From NCBI RefSeq assembly GCF_021311115.1, contig NZ_JAJTNP010000001.1, positions 434,001 to 498,000 on the forward strand: a stretch of DNA of 64,000 nt. The letters are read 5' to 3'. The notes beneath the pieces are model-generated. The model saw nothing but the letters and a program-made list of their open reading frames with translations. It ran no database searches and was not told the DNA's origin. The stretch comes from Chryseobacterium gwangjuense (lineage in GTDB: Bacteria; Bacteroidota; Bacteroidia; Flavobacteriales; Weeksellaceae). Position 1 is the stretch's first letter. Each line of letters opens with the position of its first letter. Position numbers and translations under genes: made by a program. Positions 24,643 through 33,757 of this stretch are shown one piece after another.

Positions 24643-26121
24643 TTAGAGCTTAGATTTTAAGAATCTTATCAGAATGGCTCCCACTGCAAAAAATGCCGAC
24701 ATTGTAATAAAAGCATACTGCATATTGTGGAACTTCTGAATAAATACACTGAAAATAAGCATTCCGCAGATGATTGCTATTTTTTCCAGTACATCATAAA
24801 AGCTGAAAAATGTTGTATTTTCCATAGAATTTTCCGGCAATAATTTAGAATACGTAGATCTGGACATCGCCTGAAGACCTCCCATTACTAAACCGATCAA
24901 ACCTGCTAAAGCATAGAACTGCATCTGAAGATTCGGGTTTTCTTTATTTAAAGAATAGGCTGATAAACAACAGATAATCCATATAATAACGGCAATTGTG
25001 ATTACATTTTTGTTCCCGATCTTTTTAGATAGTTTTGAGAATAGGAATGCTCCGAAAATTGCAATAATCTGAATCACCAAAATAGTAATGATCAGTTTAT
25101 ATTTATCTGCTTCTTTCGGGAAAATTACCGTACTTCCGAAAGGTACCGCCATTAGGAAAATAGTCTGCATTCCTACACTGTAAAAGAAGAAACTCGACAA
25201 AAAGAATTTCAATCCTCTATCAGAAAAAAGCTTATTTCCAACACTGAAAAGTTCTTTAAAACTTTCTTTAGCAATATCTTTATAAAAGCTGATATTATCT
25301 TTTAACACTTCAAAAAAACCGCCTTGTTCTTCGTGTTTTTTAAAGATGTTTTTATAGTTTAATAGAACCAAATCTTTAGGAAGTTTTTCTTTCACATCTC
25401 CAAACTGAGGCAAATGTTTGAAGGTATATTGTGAGAAACCAAACCACCAAGCTCCTGTTAATAAGAAACTAACTCTTATGTATATTTTAGCCTGTTCAGG
25501 ACCTTTAGCAACCATTTGAATCAATACCAAACAGATAATCAACAAAACAACAGAGCCGATATAACCATAAATATATCCTTTGGCAGAAAGTGCATCCTGT
25601 TTTTCAGGGGTTGCAATATCCGGTAAAAATGAATTATAAAACACCAAACTTCCCCAGAAACCGACACTTGCCGTAATACTGAAGAGTAGTCCTAAAAATA
25701 CATTTTCCATGCCTGTAAACATCGCTAATCCCATACAAGAAGTTGCTCCGAGGTAGCAGAAAAACTGTAGAAATGATTTTTTATTTCCAATCGTATCCGC
25801 CAAAGAAGATAAAAACGGAGATAAAAGTACCACTAAAAAGAATGATATAGCATAGGAAAAACTTAAAACCGCTTCCGGTTCGTAACCTTCTCCGAAGATT
25901 TTAATCATATTTCTCACCGGAATTTCCTGAATTTCCTTTGCTTCCGGAACATATTCTTTTTTATTGTAAGCCGTTGTAAGAATGGTATAATAAATTGGGA
26001 ATATTGCAGAGGTAATAACCAAAGAATATACTGAATTTGCCCAGTCATACACAGCCCAGGCTTTCATTATTTTTGGATTATTCTTTATGATTTGAGGTTG
26101 TTGATTCTCAATTTCAGACAT
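24643..26121 (-). CDS. MFS transporter, UMF1/Atg22-like
   Basis: This 492-residue protein has 11-12 membrane helices. The N-terminal AWAVYDWANSVYSLVITSAIFP is the clear marker of the UMF1 (Atg22-like) branch of the major facilitator superfamily. In eukaryotes, members release amino acids from vacuoles; bacterial substrates are unproven. A soluble insert of about 60 residues (FKHLPQFGDVKEKLPKDLV onwards) lies between the two halves. GGLQAMSRSTYSKLLPE is the conserved loop in the second half. It stands alone between the GHMP kinase and thiolase genes. Confidence 0.82.
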   Translation of the reverse strand: MSEIENQQPQIIKNNPKIMKAWAVYDWANSVYSLVITSAIFPIYYTILTTAYNKKEYVPEAKEIQEIPVRNMIKIFGEGYEPEAVLSFSYAISFFLVVLLSPFLSSLADTIGNKKSFLQFFCYLGATSCMGLAMFTGMENVFLGLLFSITASVGFWGSLVFYNSFLPDIATPEKQDALSAKGYIYGYIGSVVLLIICLVLIQMVAKGPEQAKIYIRVSFLLTGAWWFGFSQYTFKHLPQFGDVKEKLPKDLVLLNYKNIFKKHEEQGGFFEVLKDNISFYKDIAKESFKELFSVGNKLFSDRGLKFFLSSFFFYSVGMQTIFLMAVPFGSTVIFPKEADKYKLIITILVIQIIAIFGAFLFSKLSKKIGNKNVITIAVIIWIICCLSAYSLNKENPNLQMQFYALAGLIGLVMGGLQAMSRSTYSKLLPENSMENTTFFSFYDVLEKIAIICGMLIFSVFIQKFHNMQYAFITMSAFFAVGAILIRFLKSKL

Positions 26122-26263
26122 TTCAAATAAGTATTAGTAGCACAAAAATAACAAAACCGTTGAATATTCGGAGGTTTTTATTTTCTTTCGGCTAAATTTT
26201 ATCATTGGGTTAAAATTCAGGCACTTTTTTCTCAGAATATTTTTCATCATTAATCATAAAAAC

Positions 26264-26297
26264 AAAAAATCCGAAAGCATATCACTTCCGGACTTTT
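26264..26297 (-). terminator. Thiolase terminator
   Basis: AAAAGTCCGGAAG and CTTTCGGATTTTT pair with a 7-base loop on the minus strand. A T-rich tail follows. It begins 20 bp past the stop. Confidence 0.8.
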
Positions 26298-26316
26298 ATC
26301 TACTATTAAAAAAATA

Positions 26317-27495
26317 TTACATATTCTCAATAACAATAGCAGAAGCACCACCACCACCATTACAGATAGCTGCAGCACCATATTTAGCATTGTTTTGTTT
26401 TAAAACATTGATCAAAGTAACAATAATTCTAGAACCTGAGCTTCCTAGTGGGTGACCAAGAGCTACTGCTCCACCGTTTACGTTTACTTTAGAAGCATCT
26501 AATCCTAAGATTTTATTGTTTGCCAATCCTACTACCGAGAAAGCTTCATTGAATTCGAAGAAATCAATATCTGAAATTTCTAATCCTGCTTTTTTAAGAG
26601 CAATTGGTAACGCTTTTGCCGGAGCTGTAGTAAAGTTTTCAGGTTCCTGAGCAGCATCAGCATAAGAAACGATTTTTGCTAAAGGCTTAAGACCTAATTC
26701 TTCCATTTTTTCTTTAGAAACAAGAATCAAAGCAGAAGCTCCATCATTAAGTGTTGAAGCATTTGCAGCAGTTACTGTTCCTGCTTCTTTTTTGAACACT
26801 GTTGGAAGCGTCGGAAGTCTGTCAAAGTTTACAGCTTTGTATTCTTCATCTTCTGCAAAAATAACAGGCTCTCCTTTTCTCTGAGGAATTGAAACTGGTA
26901 CTACTTCTTCAGCAAATTTTCCTTCGCTCCAAGCTTTTGCTGATCTTTTGTAAGATTCAATCGCAAAATTATCCTGATCTTCTCTTGTAATGCTATAGTC
27001 TGTTGCGCATTTTTCTGCACAAACTCCCATATGAACTTTGTTGTAAACGTCTGTAAGTCCGTCAAGAACCATTCCGTCCAACATTTTTACATCTCCTAAT
27101 TTTGTAGCGTTTCTTGCATTATAATAATGAGGAACTGAAGACATGTTTTCCATACCTCCTGCAACGATTACGTCTGCATCACCTGCTTTAATTGCCTGTG
27201 CTGCCATAGAAACCGCTTTCATTCCTGAAGCACAAACTTTGTTTACCGTAGTAGATGGTGTTTCAATAGAAAGTCCAGCTCCCAATGCAACCTGACGAGC
27301 CGGAGCTTGTCCTTCCCCTGCCTGTAGAACGTTCCCCATATAGATTTCCTGAACCAATTTCGGATCAAGACCAATTTTATCTAATGCTCCTTTTACAGCC
27401 ACAGATCCTAATTTTGTAGCCGGAACTGTTGATAAACTTCCCATAAAACTTCCCATAGGAGTTCTTACTGCGGAAACAATGAATACCTCTTTCAT
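26317..27495 (-). CDS. Acetyl-CoA C-acetyltransferase (thiolase)
   Basis: Thiolase joins two acetyl-CoA or cleaves 3-ketoacyl-CoA. The 392-residue protein has all catalytic parts: Cys88 in NKVCASGMKA, the GHPLGSSG histidine near 348 and the second cysteine in AICNGGGGAS near 378. The NEAFSV motif is present too. Overall sequence suits the biosynthetic or acetoacetyl-CoA type. It might supply acetoacetyl-CoA to the mevalonate route, or serve in beta-oxidation with the ETF encoded at 33-34 kb; neither is proven here. Confidence 0.93.
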   Translation of the reverse strand: MKEVFIVSAVRTPMGSFMGSLSTVPATKLGSVAVKGALDKIGLDPKLVQEIYMGNVLQAGEGQAPARQVALGAGLSIETPSTTVNKVCASGMKAVSMAAQAIKAGDADVIVAGGMENMSSVPHYYNARNATKLGDVKMLDGMVLDGLTDVYNKVHMGVCAEKCATDYSITREDQDNFAIESYKRSAKAWSEGKFAEEVVPVSIPQRKGEPVIFAEDEEYKAVNFDRLPTLPTVFKKEAGTVTAANASTLNDGASALILVSKEKMEELGLKPLAKIVSYADAAQEPENFTTAPAKALPIALKKAGLEISDIDFFEFNEAFSVVGLANNKILGLDASKVNVNGGAVALGHPLGSSGSRIIVTLINVLKQNNAKYGAAAICNGGGGASAIVIENM

Positions 27496-27548
27496 GTGTA
27501 TATTTTTATTTTTTATTAATTGTTAAAACCTTTCGGTTACATTATGTT

Positions 27549-27935
27549 TTAATTCTTTGTATTGTCTTTAACAAATATCATCAGGAAAGTTCCTAAAAAT
27601 TCTATCAGCCAGCCCCATTTTAGCTTAACGACCCCTGCAAATGTCTCTCTCCAAGATTTAAATGGTAAAAAACTAAAATATTCTTTAGTTTGAAACTTAA
27701 TTGCAAATAAGGTAAAGCAAAATAACAGCAATAACAGAATTCCAAAGATTCTTCCTATTTTAATATTATTATTCACAATACCAAAAACAGCACAAGCGGA
27801 TAAAATCCAGCATGCAATGGCTAAATAATGATCCAGCTTCCAATAATTCCAATTTCCAATAACAGGAACGTGAACTAAAGGTAAAAAGCTACCGATAACC
27901 ACTAAAATTAACCCTACTAATTGAATATTTTTCAT
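27549..27935 (-). CDS. Four-helix membrane protein, unknown function
   Basis: From the ATG at 27935 (MKNIQLVGLILVV) the protein has 128 residues, with hydrophobic stretches near 5-20, 36-54, 62-80 and 103-121. The loops are short; FKSWRETFAGVVKLKWG is an amphipathic segment before the last helix. I recognise no family. A 12-codon upstream extension is possible, but it would run through the T-run of the neighbouring terminator and is unlikely. Confidence 0.55.
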   Translation of the reverse strand: MKNIQLVGLILVVIGSFLPLVHVPVIGNWNYWKLDHYLAIACWILSACAVFGIVNNNIKIGRIFGILLLLLFCFTLFAIKFQTKEYFSFLPFKSWRETFAGVVKLKWGWLIEFLGTFLMIFVKDNTKN

Positions 27936-27959
27936 ATTTCTTAAAGTGCCAAAATACGA

Positions 27960-27990
27960 AAAAAAAAACACTTAAAATAAGCGTGTTTTA
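27960..27990 (-). terminator. Terminator of the sigma/anti-sigma/barrel operon
   Basis: On the minus strand AAAACACG, an inner CTTA-TTT-TAAG hairpin and TGTTTT form a stem followed by a long T-run. It is about 95 bp past the stop of the barrel gene. The intervening sequence (27991-28084) is AT-rich with nothing else visible. Confidence 0.65.
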
Positions 27991-28084
27991 AAAACAGGTT
28001 ATTTGCAGACAATCAATTATTAATAATAAAATTTTTAAAATAAATTTAAATAATTCATAAAAAACAGCAAATATTATTATTAAT

Positions 28085-29170
28085 TTAAAAATCAACACTT
28101 ACAATTTCCACTCCAATTTGTAATGCATATTTCTTCTTCAGGTCCGCATTATTGTTGAATGTGGGCGTAAAATCTTTTTGAATAAATAAATTGAACCCTC
28201 CGTAACCTATTCCCAATTTTGCACCACAAACAAAACCGTTGACTCCCTGCATCACTTTTTCTCTCTCTACAATTTTTTTAGAATATTCGGTTGAATATTT
28301 ATTATAAATCGTACTTCCTGCTCTCACTCCACCATAAATTCCCGTAACAAGACTTAATTGGCTCTTTCTGTTATCTAAATAGGTTCCCCTTTGATATTCT
28401 GTATATTTAGGATTCAAAACAAATCTAAATTCCAACGGAACGTAAACGTATGTATTATAGAGCCCGGTCTTTTTCAGATCCCCTTTAGTAAACTCATTTA
28501 CAACAAGTTGATGATCTTCCTGATTGAATGCTTTACCGTATTTTGGCGTATAATAATCATTTCGCATTCCCAATCCTACACGATAAAAAAACGGACTTTT
28601 AAAGCCTCCTATCTGATCTTCATATCGTAAAGAAAAATTCACCGAATTATAAACCGTGTTTTTAACATCAGAATCTTTACTGTAGAACCTAAACGGTTCG
28701 TCTTTTGAAGTAAGATTTGCCCCTACGAAGCTTATAGACAATCTTACAGAATGTAAATAATCTTTAGGCGTCTTTACCTTTTTTCCAAAAAACCTCAATT
28801 TTCCATTGTAGGTATCCAGACTGATTTTATATTTGGGATCGTGGGAGTTAACCACCGTATTTTTAACCAATTCTTTGGTCGCCTCTTCCAAATTTCCCTT
28901 TTCGCCGTCTACTTTTTCATTGATAATCTGCTCATACTTTGTGGCAATTTCTGTTCTTTGTTTTTGTTTTTCTTCTGAAGATATTTTCTTTTCTTTAAAG
29001 CTTTTATCTACTTCATTCAGTTCAACATTCATTTTTGATTTTTCCGAAACTAAAATGCTGTCGATTTTATTAGAATAGATTTTCATATGAGAATCCATTG
29101 TAGGGTTTTCTTGTGAATATCCGTACATAAATGCAAAAGCAGCAACAAATGTGGTAATTTTGGTTTTCAT
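28085..29170 (-). CDS. Outer-membrane beta-barrel protein with N-terminal coiled coil
   Basis: The 361-residue protein has a signal peptide (MKTKITTFVAAFAFMYGYSQ). Residues 20-105 are highly charged and helical (SKMNVELNEVDKSFKEKK, EEKQKQRTEIATKYEQII), probably a coiled coil. From about 115 to the end there are alternating amphipathic strands, such as LHSVRLSISFVGANLT and LSLVTGIYGGVRAGS. It ends in VEIVSVDF with the C-terminal Phe typical of outer-membrane barrels. It is the last gene of an ECF sigma/anti-sigma operon and may be the output or sensor of that system. The family is not recognised. Confidence 0.65.
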   Translation of the reverse strand: MKTKITTFVAAFAFMYGYSQENPTMDSHMKIYSNKIDSILVSEKSKMNVELNEVDKSFKEKKISSEEKQKQRTEIATKYEQIINEKVDGEKGNLEEATKELVKNTVVNSHDPKYKISLDTYNGKLRFFGKKVKTPKDYLHSVRLSISFVGANLTSKDEPFRFYSKDSDVKNTVYNSVNFSLRYEDQIGGFKSPFFYRVGLGMRNDYYTPKYGKAFNQEDHQLVVNEFTKGDLKKTGLYNTYVYVPLEFRFVLNPKYTEYQRGTYLDNRKSQLSLVTGIYGGVRAGSTIYNKYSTEYSKKIVEREKVMQGVNGFVCGAKLGIGYGGFNLFIQKDFTPTFNNNADLKKKYALQIGVEIVSVDF

Positions 29171-29239
29171 AGGTAAGACATTATTTTACTTCCTGCTCTT
29201 TTTCAGGAACAGTATTTTAGGTTATAAAATTAAATTTGA

Positions 29240-29944
29240 TTATTTCAGAGAATCCGAAAATATAGTAAATCCTAATATTTTCAGGGAATTTGGGCTCTTC
29301 ACCTTAATTTTAGAGGCATCTAAGACTCCAAACTGTTTATGAACATTTTGGTTTTCTTCCCGGGTTTTATCAAATTCTCTTCCCAAAAGAAGTTCATCTG
29401 CATTGATGTATTTTGTTTTTTCTTTCTTTACTTCTGCAAGTACAGGAAGATTTAGAGTTTGATTTTCAATTTTTACAGGTTGAACATCTACATTTGCAAA
29501 CTGTTGTGATTTATCTTCTGAAATTTGGGACTGAATTATTTTATTTTCTTTTTTCAGATGAGAAACTTCTTCAGTAGTTGTTGTATGATTTTCAGCGACA
29601 ATTTTTCCTTCATTTTTATCTGCTTTTTCTTCATTTGAAACAGCATCTTGATTTTCAAACTCCGAATGCATGGGATTCATTGTTTTTTCTACATTCTTTT
29701 TAGCGACATAATCTATTTGCTGATCATCAAATCCGGTTTTATGACGGTTAAAATAATACAAGCTTCCAAAAGAGAGTAAAAGAATAATAACAGCCGCATA
29801 TTTCCACCATTGAAAAACAGGTTTTAAGACCATTTCAGGTTCTTCTCCCAACTTTCCTTCCAGTTGACTCCAAAGATCGGAAGAAGGCTTTATTTCAAGC
29901 TCTTCGTAGTCAGATTTCAATTTATTTAGCATACTGTTTTTCAT
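29240..29944 (-). CDS. Anti-sigma factor-like single-pass membrane protein
   Basis: This 234-residue protein has a cytoplasmic N-terminus: DYEELEIKPSSDLWSQLEGKL, a short helix also seen in other Bacteroidota sigma-operon proteins. One membrane helix lies at about residues 49-65 (YAAVIILLLSFGSLYYF). A Glu/Lys/Asn-rich periplasmic region without a clear fold follows. Its start at 29944 overlaps the sigma factor's end by 23 bp, and ATG 29932 is an alternative. The overlap and layout suggest it holds the sigma factor. No zinc-binding HxxxCxxC motif is seen. Confidence 0.65.
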   Translation of the reverse strand: MKNSMLNKLKSDYEELEIKPSSDLWSQLEGKLGEEPEMVLKPVFQWWKYAAVIILLLSFGSLYYFNRHKTGFDDQQIDYVAKKNVEKTMNPMHSEFENQDAVSNEEKADKNEGKIVAENHTTTTEEVSHLKKENKIIQSQISEDKSQQFANVDVQPVKIENQTLNLPVLAEVKKEKTKYINADELLLGREFDKTREENQNVHKQFGVLDASKIKVKSPNSLKILGFTIFSDSLK

Positions 29945-30467
29945 CTTTCTTTTGTTTTAAAAAATCTGCAATCCATTTTTTAGATTTACTGAGCTGGCTT
30001 TTGCTCGTCCCTTCTGAAATATTGAGCATTTCTGCAATTTCATGGTGTTTCTTTTCTTCAAAGACATATAAATTGAAAATCAGTCTGTATCCATCCGGCA
30101 TTTTAGAAAAAATTTCATCCATATTGATCTCCTCTATTTCTTCTTCCCAGTCTTCATCAATATTTCCTATTTCATTGATTTCAACATCTGTGTAAAGTAT
30201 ATTTTTACTTTTCCTGATGAAGTTTATCGAATTATTAATTACGATTTTCCTCAGCCAAAACGGAAAGCTTTTCCATTCTCTACATTCATCAATTTTGGAA
30301 AAACAGATCAAAAAAGAATGCATTAAGATATCTTCTGCATCATGGAGGTTATTAACGTAGGAATTCGAAATAGCAAGCATTTTTGCCGAAAACATTTCGT
30401 AAAGCGCTTTCTGCCCTCTCCGATCTTGTTTTTTTGCTAATTTAAAATTCTCCTCTATGTTCTTCAT
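29922..30467 (-). CDS. ECF-type RNA polymerase sigma factor
   Basis: The 181-residue protein has sigma region 2: KALYEMFSAKMLAISNSYVNNLHDAEDILMHSF, including the -10-recognising helix, then FWLRKIVINNSINFIRK. Sigma region 4 follows, ending in a helix-turn-helix: FEEKKHHEIAEMLNISEGTSKSQLSKSKKW. An acidic linker (NIDEDWEEEIEEINMDEIF) joins them. It should direct RNA polymerase to a small regulon, controlled by the anti-sigma protein encoded next. The operon order is sigma, anti-sigma, barrel. Confidence 0.88.
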   Translation of the reverse strand: MKNIEENFKLAKKQDRRGQKALYEMFSAKMLAISNSYVNNLHDAEDILMHSFLICFSKIDECREWKSFPFWLRKIVINNSINFIRKSKNILYTDVEINEIGNIDEDWEEEIEEINMDEIFSKMPDGYRLIFNLYVFEEKKHHEIAEMLNISEGTSKSQLSKSKKWIADFLKQKKDEKQYAK

Positions 30468-30523
30468 GTATCTGTTTCTATCTATAAGACGAAAAGTTTG
30501 TCAAATGGTTGCCTGAAAGACAA

Positions 30524-30556
30524 AAAAAATTGCACTTTTTCTGAAAGTGCAATTTA
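30524..30556 (-). terminator. Terminator of the nucleoside permease gene
   Basis: AAATTGCACTTT and AAAGTGCAATTT pair perfectly over 12 bp around a 5-base loop. A long T-run follows on the minus strand. It begins 26 bp past the stop codon. Confidence 0.9.
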
Positions 30557-30582
30557 ATATATTAATGATCAACGAAATAAAA

Positions 30583-31965
30583 TTAATGATTTACATTCGC
30601 TACATCTTTAGGATCATGCTTATGTTTAAACAAAAATGCAAAAAGAAGGGCAAGAACCAAAGCATATGCTGCAAAGGCTAACCAGATATTTGGCCAGTCT
30701 CTTAGCATTACTGCAGATGATAAAGTACCATCCGTATTTACTGCAGAATTGAATGTATTTTTAAGAATATCTAAAAAACTCTGATTATCGGGTGTTGTAT
30801 CCAGATAAGACGATAATTTTGCAGCATCCGTAAATTTGTGGGTGAAGAATTTATCAATGGCCCAACCTGCAATATTACTTCCGAAATAAGCTCCGAAACC
30901 ATTGGTCATCATCATGAATAATCCTTGTGCAGAAGAACGGATCTTTTTATCGGTAGTTGTTTCCACGAAAAGCGATCCCGAAATATTAAAGAAATCGAAA
31001 GCCATTCCGTAAACGATACACGATAAAATAATCAATGAAACTCCATATCCATCCGGAGTTCCGTAAGCAAAGAACCCGAATCTCAATACCCATGCAAACA
31101 TCGAAATCAGCATTACTTTTTTAATTCCGTATCGTTTTAAAAAGAAAGGAATCGCCAAAATAAATAAGGTTTCAGAAACCTGAGAAATTGACATAACAAT
31201 CGTCGATCTCTGAACTACAAATGAATCTGCATATTTAGGGAAATGAGAAAATTCACTCAAAAAAACATCTCCATACGCATTGGTAAGCTGCAACGCCGCT
31301 CCTAAAAGCATCGAAAACCCAAAGAACAATGCCATTTTATAGTTCCCGAATAATTTGAACGCGTTCAGTCCTAATTGTTCAACCAAAGGGGCACTTTTAT
31401 CTATTAATTTCTGTGGCGGACATTTCGGCAAGGTTAAAGCATAAATTCCCAAAATAATAGCTGCCGCTCCTCCAATATAGAACTGACCTTCTGTAGCTTT
31501 ATTTCCTGTAAGATTGGTCACCCACATTGCGACAATGAAACCTATAGTTCCCCAAACACGAATCGGGGGAAAATCTTTAACAACATCTAAATTGCTGTTC
31601 TTTAAGACCGTATAAGAAATAGAGTTGGCAAGGGCAATTGTCGGCATATAAAAGCACATTGCGACTAGCATTACATAATAAAAAGAATCAGGATTTTCTG
31701 TATGAGGTAAAAAGAAAAGAACCAAACCATACAAAATTTGTAAAGCTGAAAAAATTCTTTCTGCATTTACCCAACGGTCGGCAATAATTCCGGTAATAGT
31801 CGGCATAAAAATGGAAGCAATTCCCATTGTTCCGAAAACAGCTCCAAATTGCGCTCCGTCCCAATGTTTAGTACCAAACCAGAAGTTAGCCATCGTAATC
31901 AGCCAGGCTCCCCAAACGAAGAACTGCAAGAAACTGAGGATGGTCAGACGTAGTTTTAAATTCAT
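30583..31965 (-). CDS. Nucleoside:H+ symporter (NupG-like MFS)
   Basis: This 460-residue inner-membrane protein has 12 predicted helices. The N-terminus LRLTILSFLQFFVWGAWLITM, followed by GTMGIASIFMPTITGIIADRW, matches the nucleoside:H+ symporter family (NupG/XapB). So does the GVSLIILSCIVYGMAFDFFNISGSLFVE segment in the second half. It likely imports purine or pyrimidine nucleosides. An extra loop of about 60 residues (SSYLDTTPDNQSFLDILKNT) lies before the last helix. It is 22 bp downstream of the bifunctional nuclease gene. Confidence 0.82.
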   Translation of the reverse strand: MNLKLRLTILSFLQFFVWGAWLITMANFWFGTKHWDGAQFGAVFGTMGIASIFMPTITGIIADRWVNAERIFSALQILYGLVLFFLPHTENPDSFYYVMLVAMCFYMPTIALANSISYTVLKNSNLDVVKDFPPIRVWGTIGFIVAMWVTNLTGNKATEGQFYIGGAAAIILGIYALTLPKCPPQKLIDKSAPLVEQLGLNAFKLFGNYKMALFFGFSMLLGAALQLTNAYGDVFLSEFSHFPKYADSFVVQRSTIVMSISQVSETLFILAIPFFLKRYGIKKVMLISMFAWVLRFGFFAYGTPDGYGVSLIILSCIVYGMAFDFFNISGSLFVETTTDKKIRSSAQGLFMMMTNGFGAYFGSNIAGWAIDKFFTHKFTDAAKLSSYLDTTPDNQSFLDILKNTFNSAVNTDGTLSSAVMLRDWPNIWLAFAAYALVLALLFAFLFKHKHDPKDVANVNH

Positions 31966-31987
31966 AAGTCAGTATAAAATATCTCTT

Positions 31988-32587
31988 TTAATCAATTTTC
32001 TTTTTTCTCCTTTTGATTTCTTCCTGAATCTCTAAAGCGGTGTCATAATCTTCTTCTTTTACCGCTTCTTCGAGTAATTTTTGAAGTTCTTCCATAGAAA
32101 CAGATCTCAAATTATCTTCTGTCTGAACCGTTTCAGAGAAGGATTGATCTTCTTTAGCTACCTCTTCCAGTTCAAGAAGAATTCCTGCTTCATTTAATAC
32201 TTGTTGAGTGGTAAAAATAGGAGCATCAAATCTTACTGCCATTGCTACTGCGTCAGAAGTTCTTGCATCCAAAACCAGTTCTTCATTATCAGCTTTATTT
32301 TTAAAGTTGATATTTGAGAAGAAAACTCCGTCTACAATCTGATAAATGATTACAGAAACCAGTTCATAATTAGCAGAAACTATAAATTTTGTGAATAAAT
32401 CATGTGTAAGAGGTCGCGGCGGATGAATATCTTTCTCCAGACCAAGAGAAATGGATTGTGCCTCGAAATTTCCTATAACAACAGGTAACTTTATATGTGT
32501 TTCTTCATGTTCCAATAACAATGCGTACGCTCCTGATTGGGTCTGGCTGTACGATATTCCGCGAATAATTAGCTGTTTATAATCCAT
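31988..32587 (-). CDS. Bifunctional nuclease (DUF151) with C-terminal UVR motif
   Basis: The 199-residue protein has a DUF151 domain at 1-135, with PVVIGNFEAQSISLGLE, RPLTHDLFTKF and LDARTSDAVAMAVRFDAPIF as typical blocks. A UvrB/UvrC-type helical motif follows (LQKLLEEAVKEEDYDTALEI). Plant and Thermotoga relatives show DNase/RNase activity. In Bacteroidota this domain order is common but the role is not established. A TAtaTTTG at 32600-32593 lies only 5 bp before the ATG, so its mRNA may have almost no leader. Confidence 0.85.
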   Translation of the reverse strand: MDYKQLIIRGISYSQTQSGAYALLLEHEETHIKLPVVIGNFEAQSISLGLEKDIHPPRPLTHDLFTKFIVSANYELVSVIIYQIVDGVFFSNINFKNKADNEELVLDARTSDAVAMAVRFDAPIFTTQQVLNEAGILLELEEVAKEDQSFSETVQTEDNLRSVSMEELQKLLEEAVKEEDYDTALEIQEEIKRRKKKID

Positions 32588-32592
32588 AACTA

Positions 32593-32600
32593 CAAATATA
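32593..32600 (-). promoter_or_regulatory. -7 promoter element of the bifunctional nuclease gene
   Basis: TAtaTTTG on the minus strand with only five bases between it and the ATG. No -33 TTG was found. If it is real, the mRNA is leaderless or nearly so. Confidence 0.4.
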
Positions 32601-32635
32601 ATCTAATTTTTCATAGTTGTTTTTACTTTTTAAGA

Positions 32636-32668
32636 CAAAAATAAAAGCCCGGAAGCCGAGCTTTTATC
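32636..32668 (-). terminator. etf operon terminator
   Basis: ATAAAAGCTCGG and CCGGGCTTTTAT pair over 12 bp with one mismatch on the minus strand, followed by TTTTTG. It lies past the repeat element downstream of etfA. Confidence 0.75.
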
Positions 32669-32689
32669 TATGTTATGTGCATTAATGAA

Positions 32690-32786
32690 TAGTGAATTTT
32701 ATTTCATAAGTCAATTTTGCTTCGCAAGTGAATTAATTTACTAAAAAATTGACAAGCGCAGCGAATTGACCATTGACAATTCACTT
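32690..32786. repeat. Palindromic dispersed repeat, copy A
   Basis: This element of about 97 bp is bounded by AGTGAATT (32691-32698) and AATTCACT (32778-32785). Inside are TTGC-TTC-GCAA and GCGCAGCG hairpins next to GTCAATT/AATTGAC words. The reverse complement matches the element at 42555-42622 almost base for base over its core. It lies between the etfA stop and the operon terminator. Confidence 0.7.
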
Positions 32787-32788
32787 TT

Positions 32789-33736
32789 TTATCCTTTTAA
32801 TGCTTTAATTTTCTCTGTTAATGCAGGAATAATCTGGAAAGCATCTCCTACTACACCGTAATCAGCTGATTTGAAGAACGGAGCTTCAGCATCACTATTG
32901 ATTACTACGATCGTTTTAGAAGAGTTAACTCCAGCCAAATGCTGAATAGCTCCAGAGATACCCACTGCGATATAAAGATTTGGAGAAATCGCTTTACCAG
33001 TCTGCCCTACGTGTTCTGTATGAGGTCTCCATCCAATGTCAGAAACAGGTTTAGAACAAGCTGTAGCAGCTCCTAAAACATTTGCCAATTCTTCGATCAT
33101 TCCCCAGTTTTCAGGCCCTTTCAATCCTCTACCTGCAGAAACTACGATTTCAGCTTCTTTTAAGTCTAATTTCCCTGAACTTTGCTCGTGAGAGATTACT
33201 TTAGTATCTTCATTCGCAACAGAAAGGTTTTTAACTTCTTCTGAACCAGAAACTGCATTTTCTTTAACACCGAAAGCGTTTTGAGAAACCGTAATGATTA
33301 CTCCTGCACCTTCAGATTTTGCATGCATGAAACCTTTTCCAGAGAAAGATTTTCTTTTCACCTGAAACGGAGAAAGGCTTTCCGGAGCTGCAATAGCGTT
33401 AGTGATTAAAGAATGTCCGTTCATGATCGCCAACATAGGAGCGATAGAAGAAGCATCTGTTGTATGAGGGAAAACGATGATATTTCCGTTTGCCACTTCA
33501 CTTACAGCCTGAGCATAAGCTTTAGCTGAGAAGCTTTTAAGACCTTCGTCTTTGATATTGATAACATTTGATGCTCCATATTTGTATAATAAATCTGAAG
33601 AATCTGTAGGGTTTACAGAAATTGCCGTAACTGTTTCACCAGCCTGGTCTGCTACTGCTTTAGCATAAGCTACTGCTTCGAAAGCCGCTTTTTTGTAAAC
33701 TCCGTTTATATTTTCTGCGTATACGAATACTGCCAT
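32789..33736 (-). CDS. etfA: Electron transfer flavoprotein, alpha subunit
   Basis: ETF takes electrons from acyl-CoA dehydrogenases and passes them to the quinone pool. The 315-residue alpha subunit has the FAD-binding C-terminal domain: SAGRGLKGPENW, RPHTEHVGQTGKAISPNLYI, GISGAIQHLAGVNSSKTIV and VINSDAEAPFFKSADYGVVGD. It is preceded by etfB (84-bp spacer with an imperfect palindrome) and followed by a dispersed repeat and a terminator. It probably works in fatty-acid or branched-chain amino acid breakdown. Confidence 0.95.
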   Translation of the reverse strand: MAVFVYAENINGVYKKAAFEAVAYAKAVADQAGETVTAISVNPTDSSDLLYKYGASNVINIKDEGLKSFSAKAYAQAVSEVANGNIIVFPHTTDASSIAPMLAIMNGHSLITNAIAAPESLSPFQVKRKSFSGKGFMHAKSEGAGVIITVSQNAFGVKENAVSGSEEVKNLSVANEDTKVISHEQSSGKLDLKEAEIVVSAGRGLKGPENWGMIEELANVLGAATACSKPVSDIGWRPHTEHVGQTGKAISPNLYIAVGISGAIQHLAGVNSSKTIVVINSDAEAPFFKSADYGVVGDAFQIIPALTEKIKALKG

Positions 33737-33757
33737 TTTTTTGAATTTTAAAAATTA

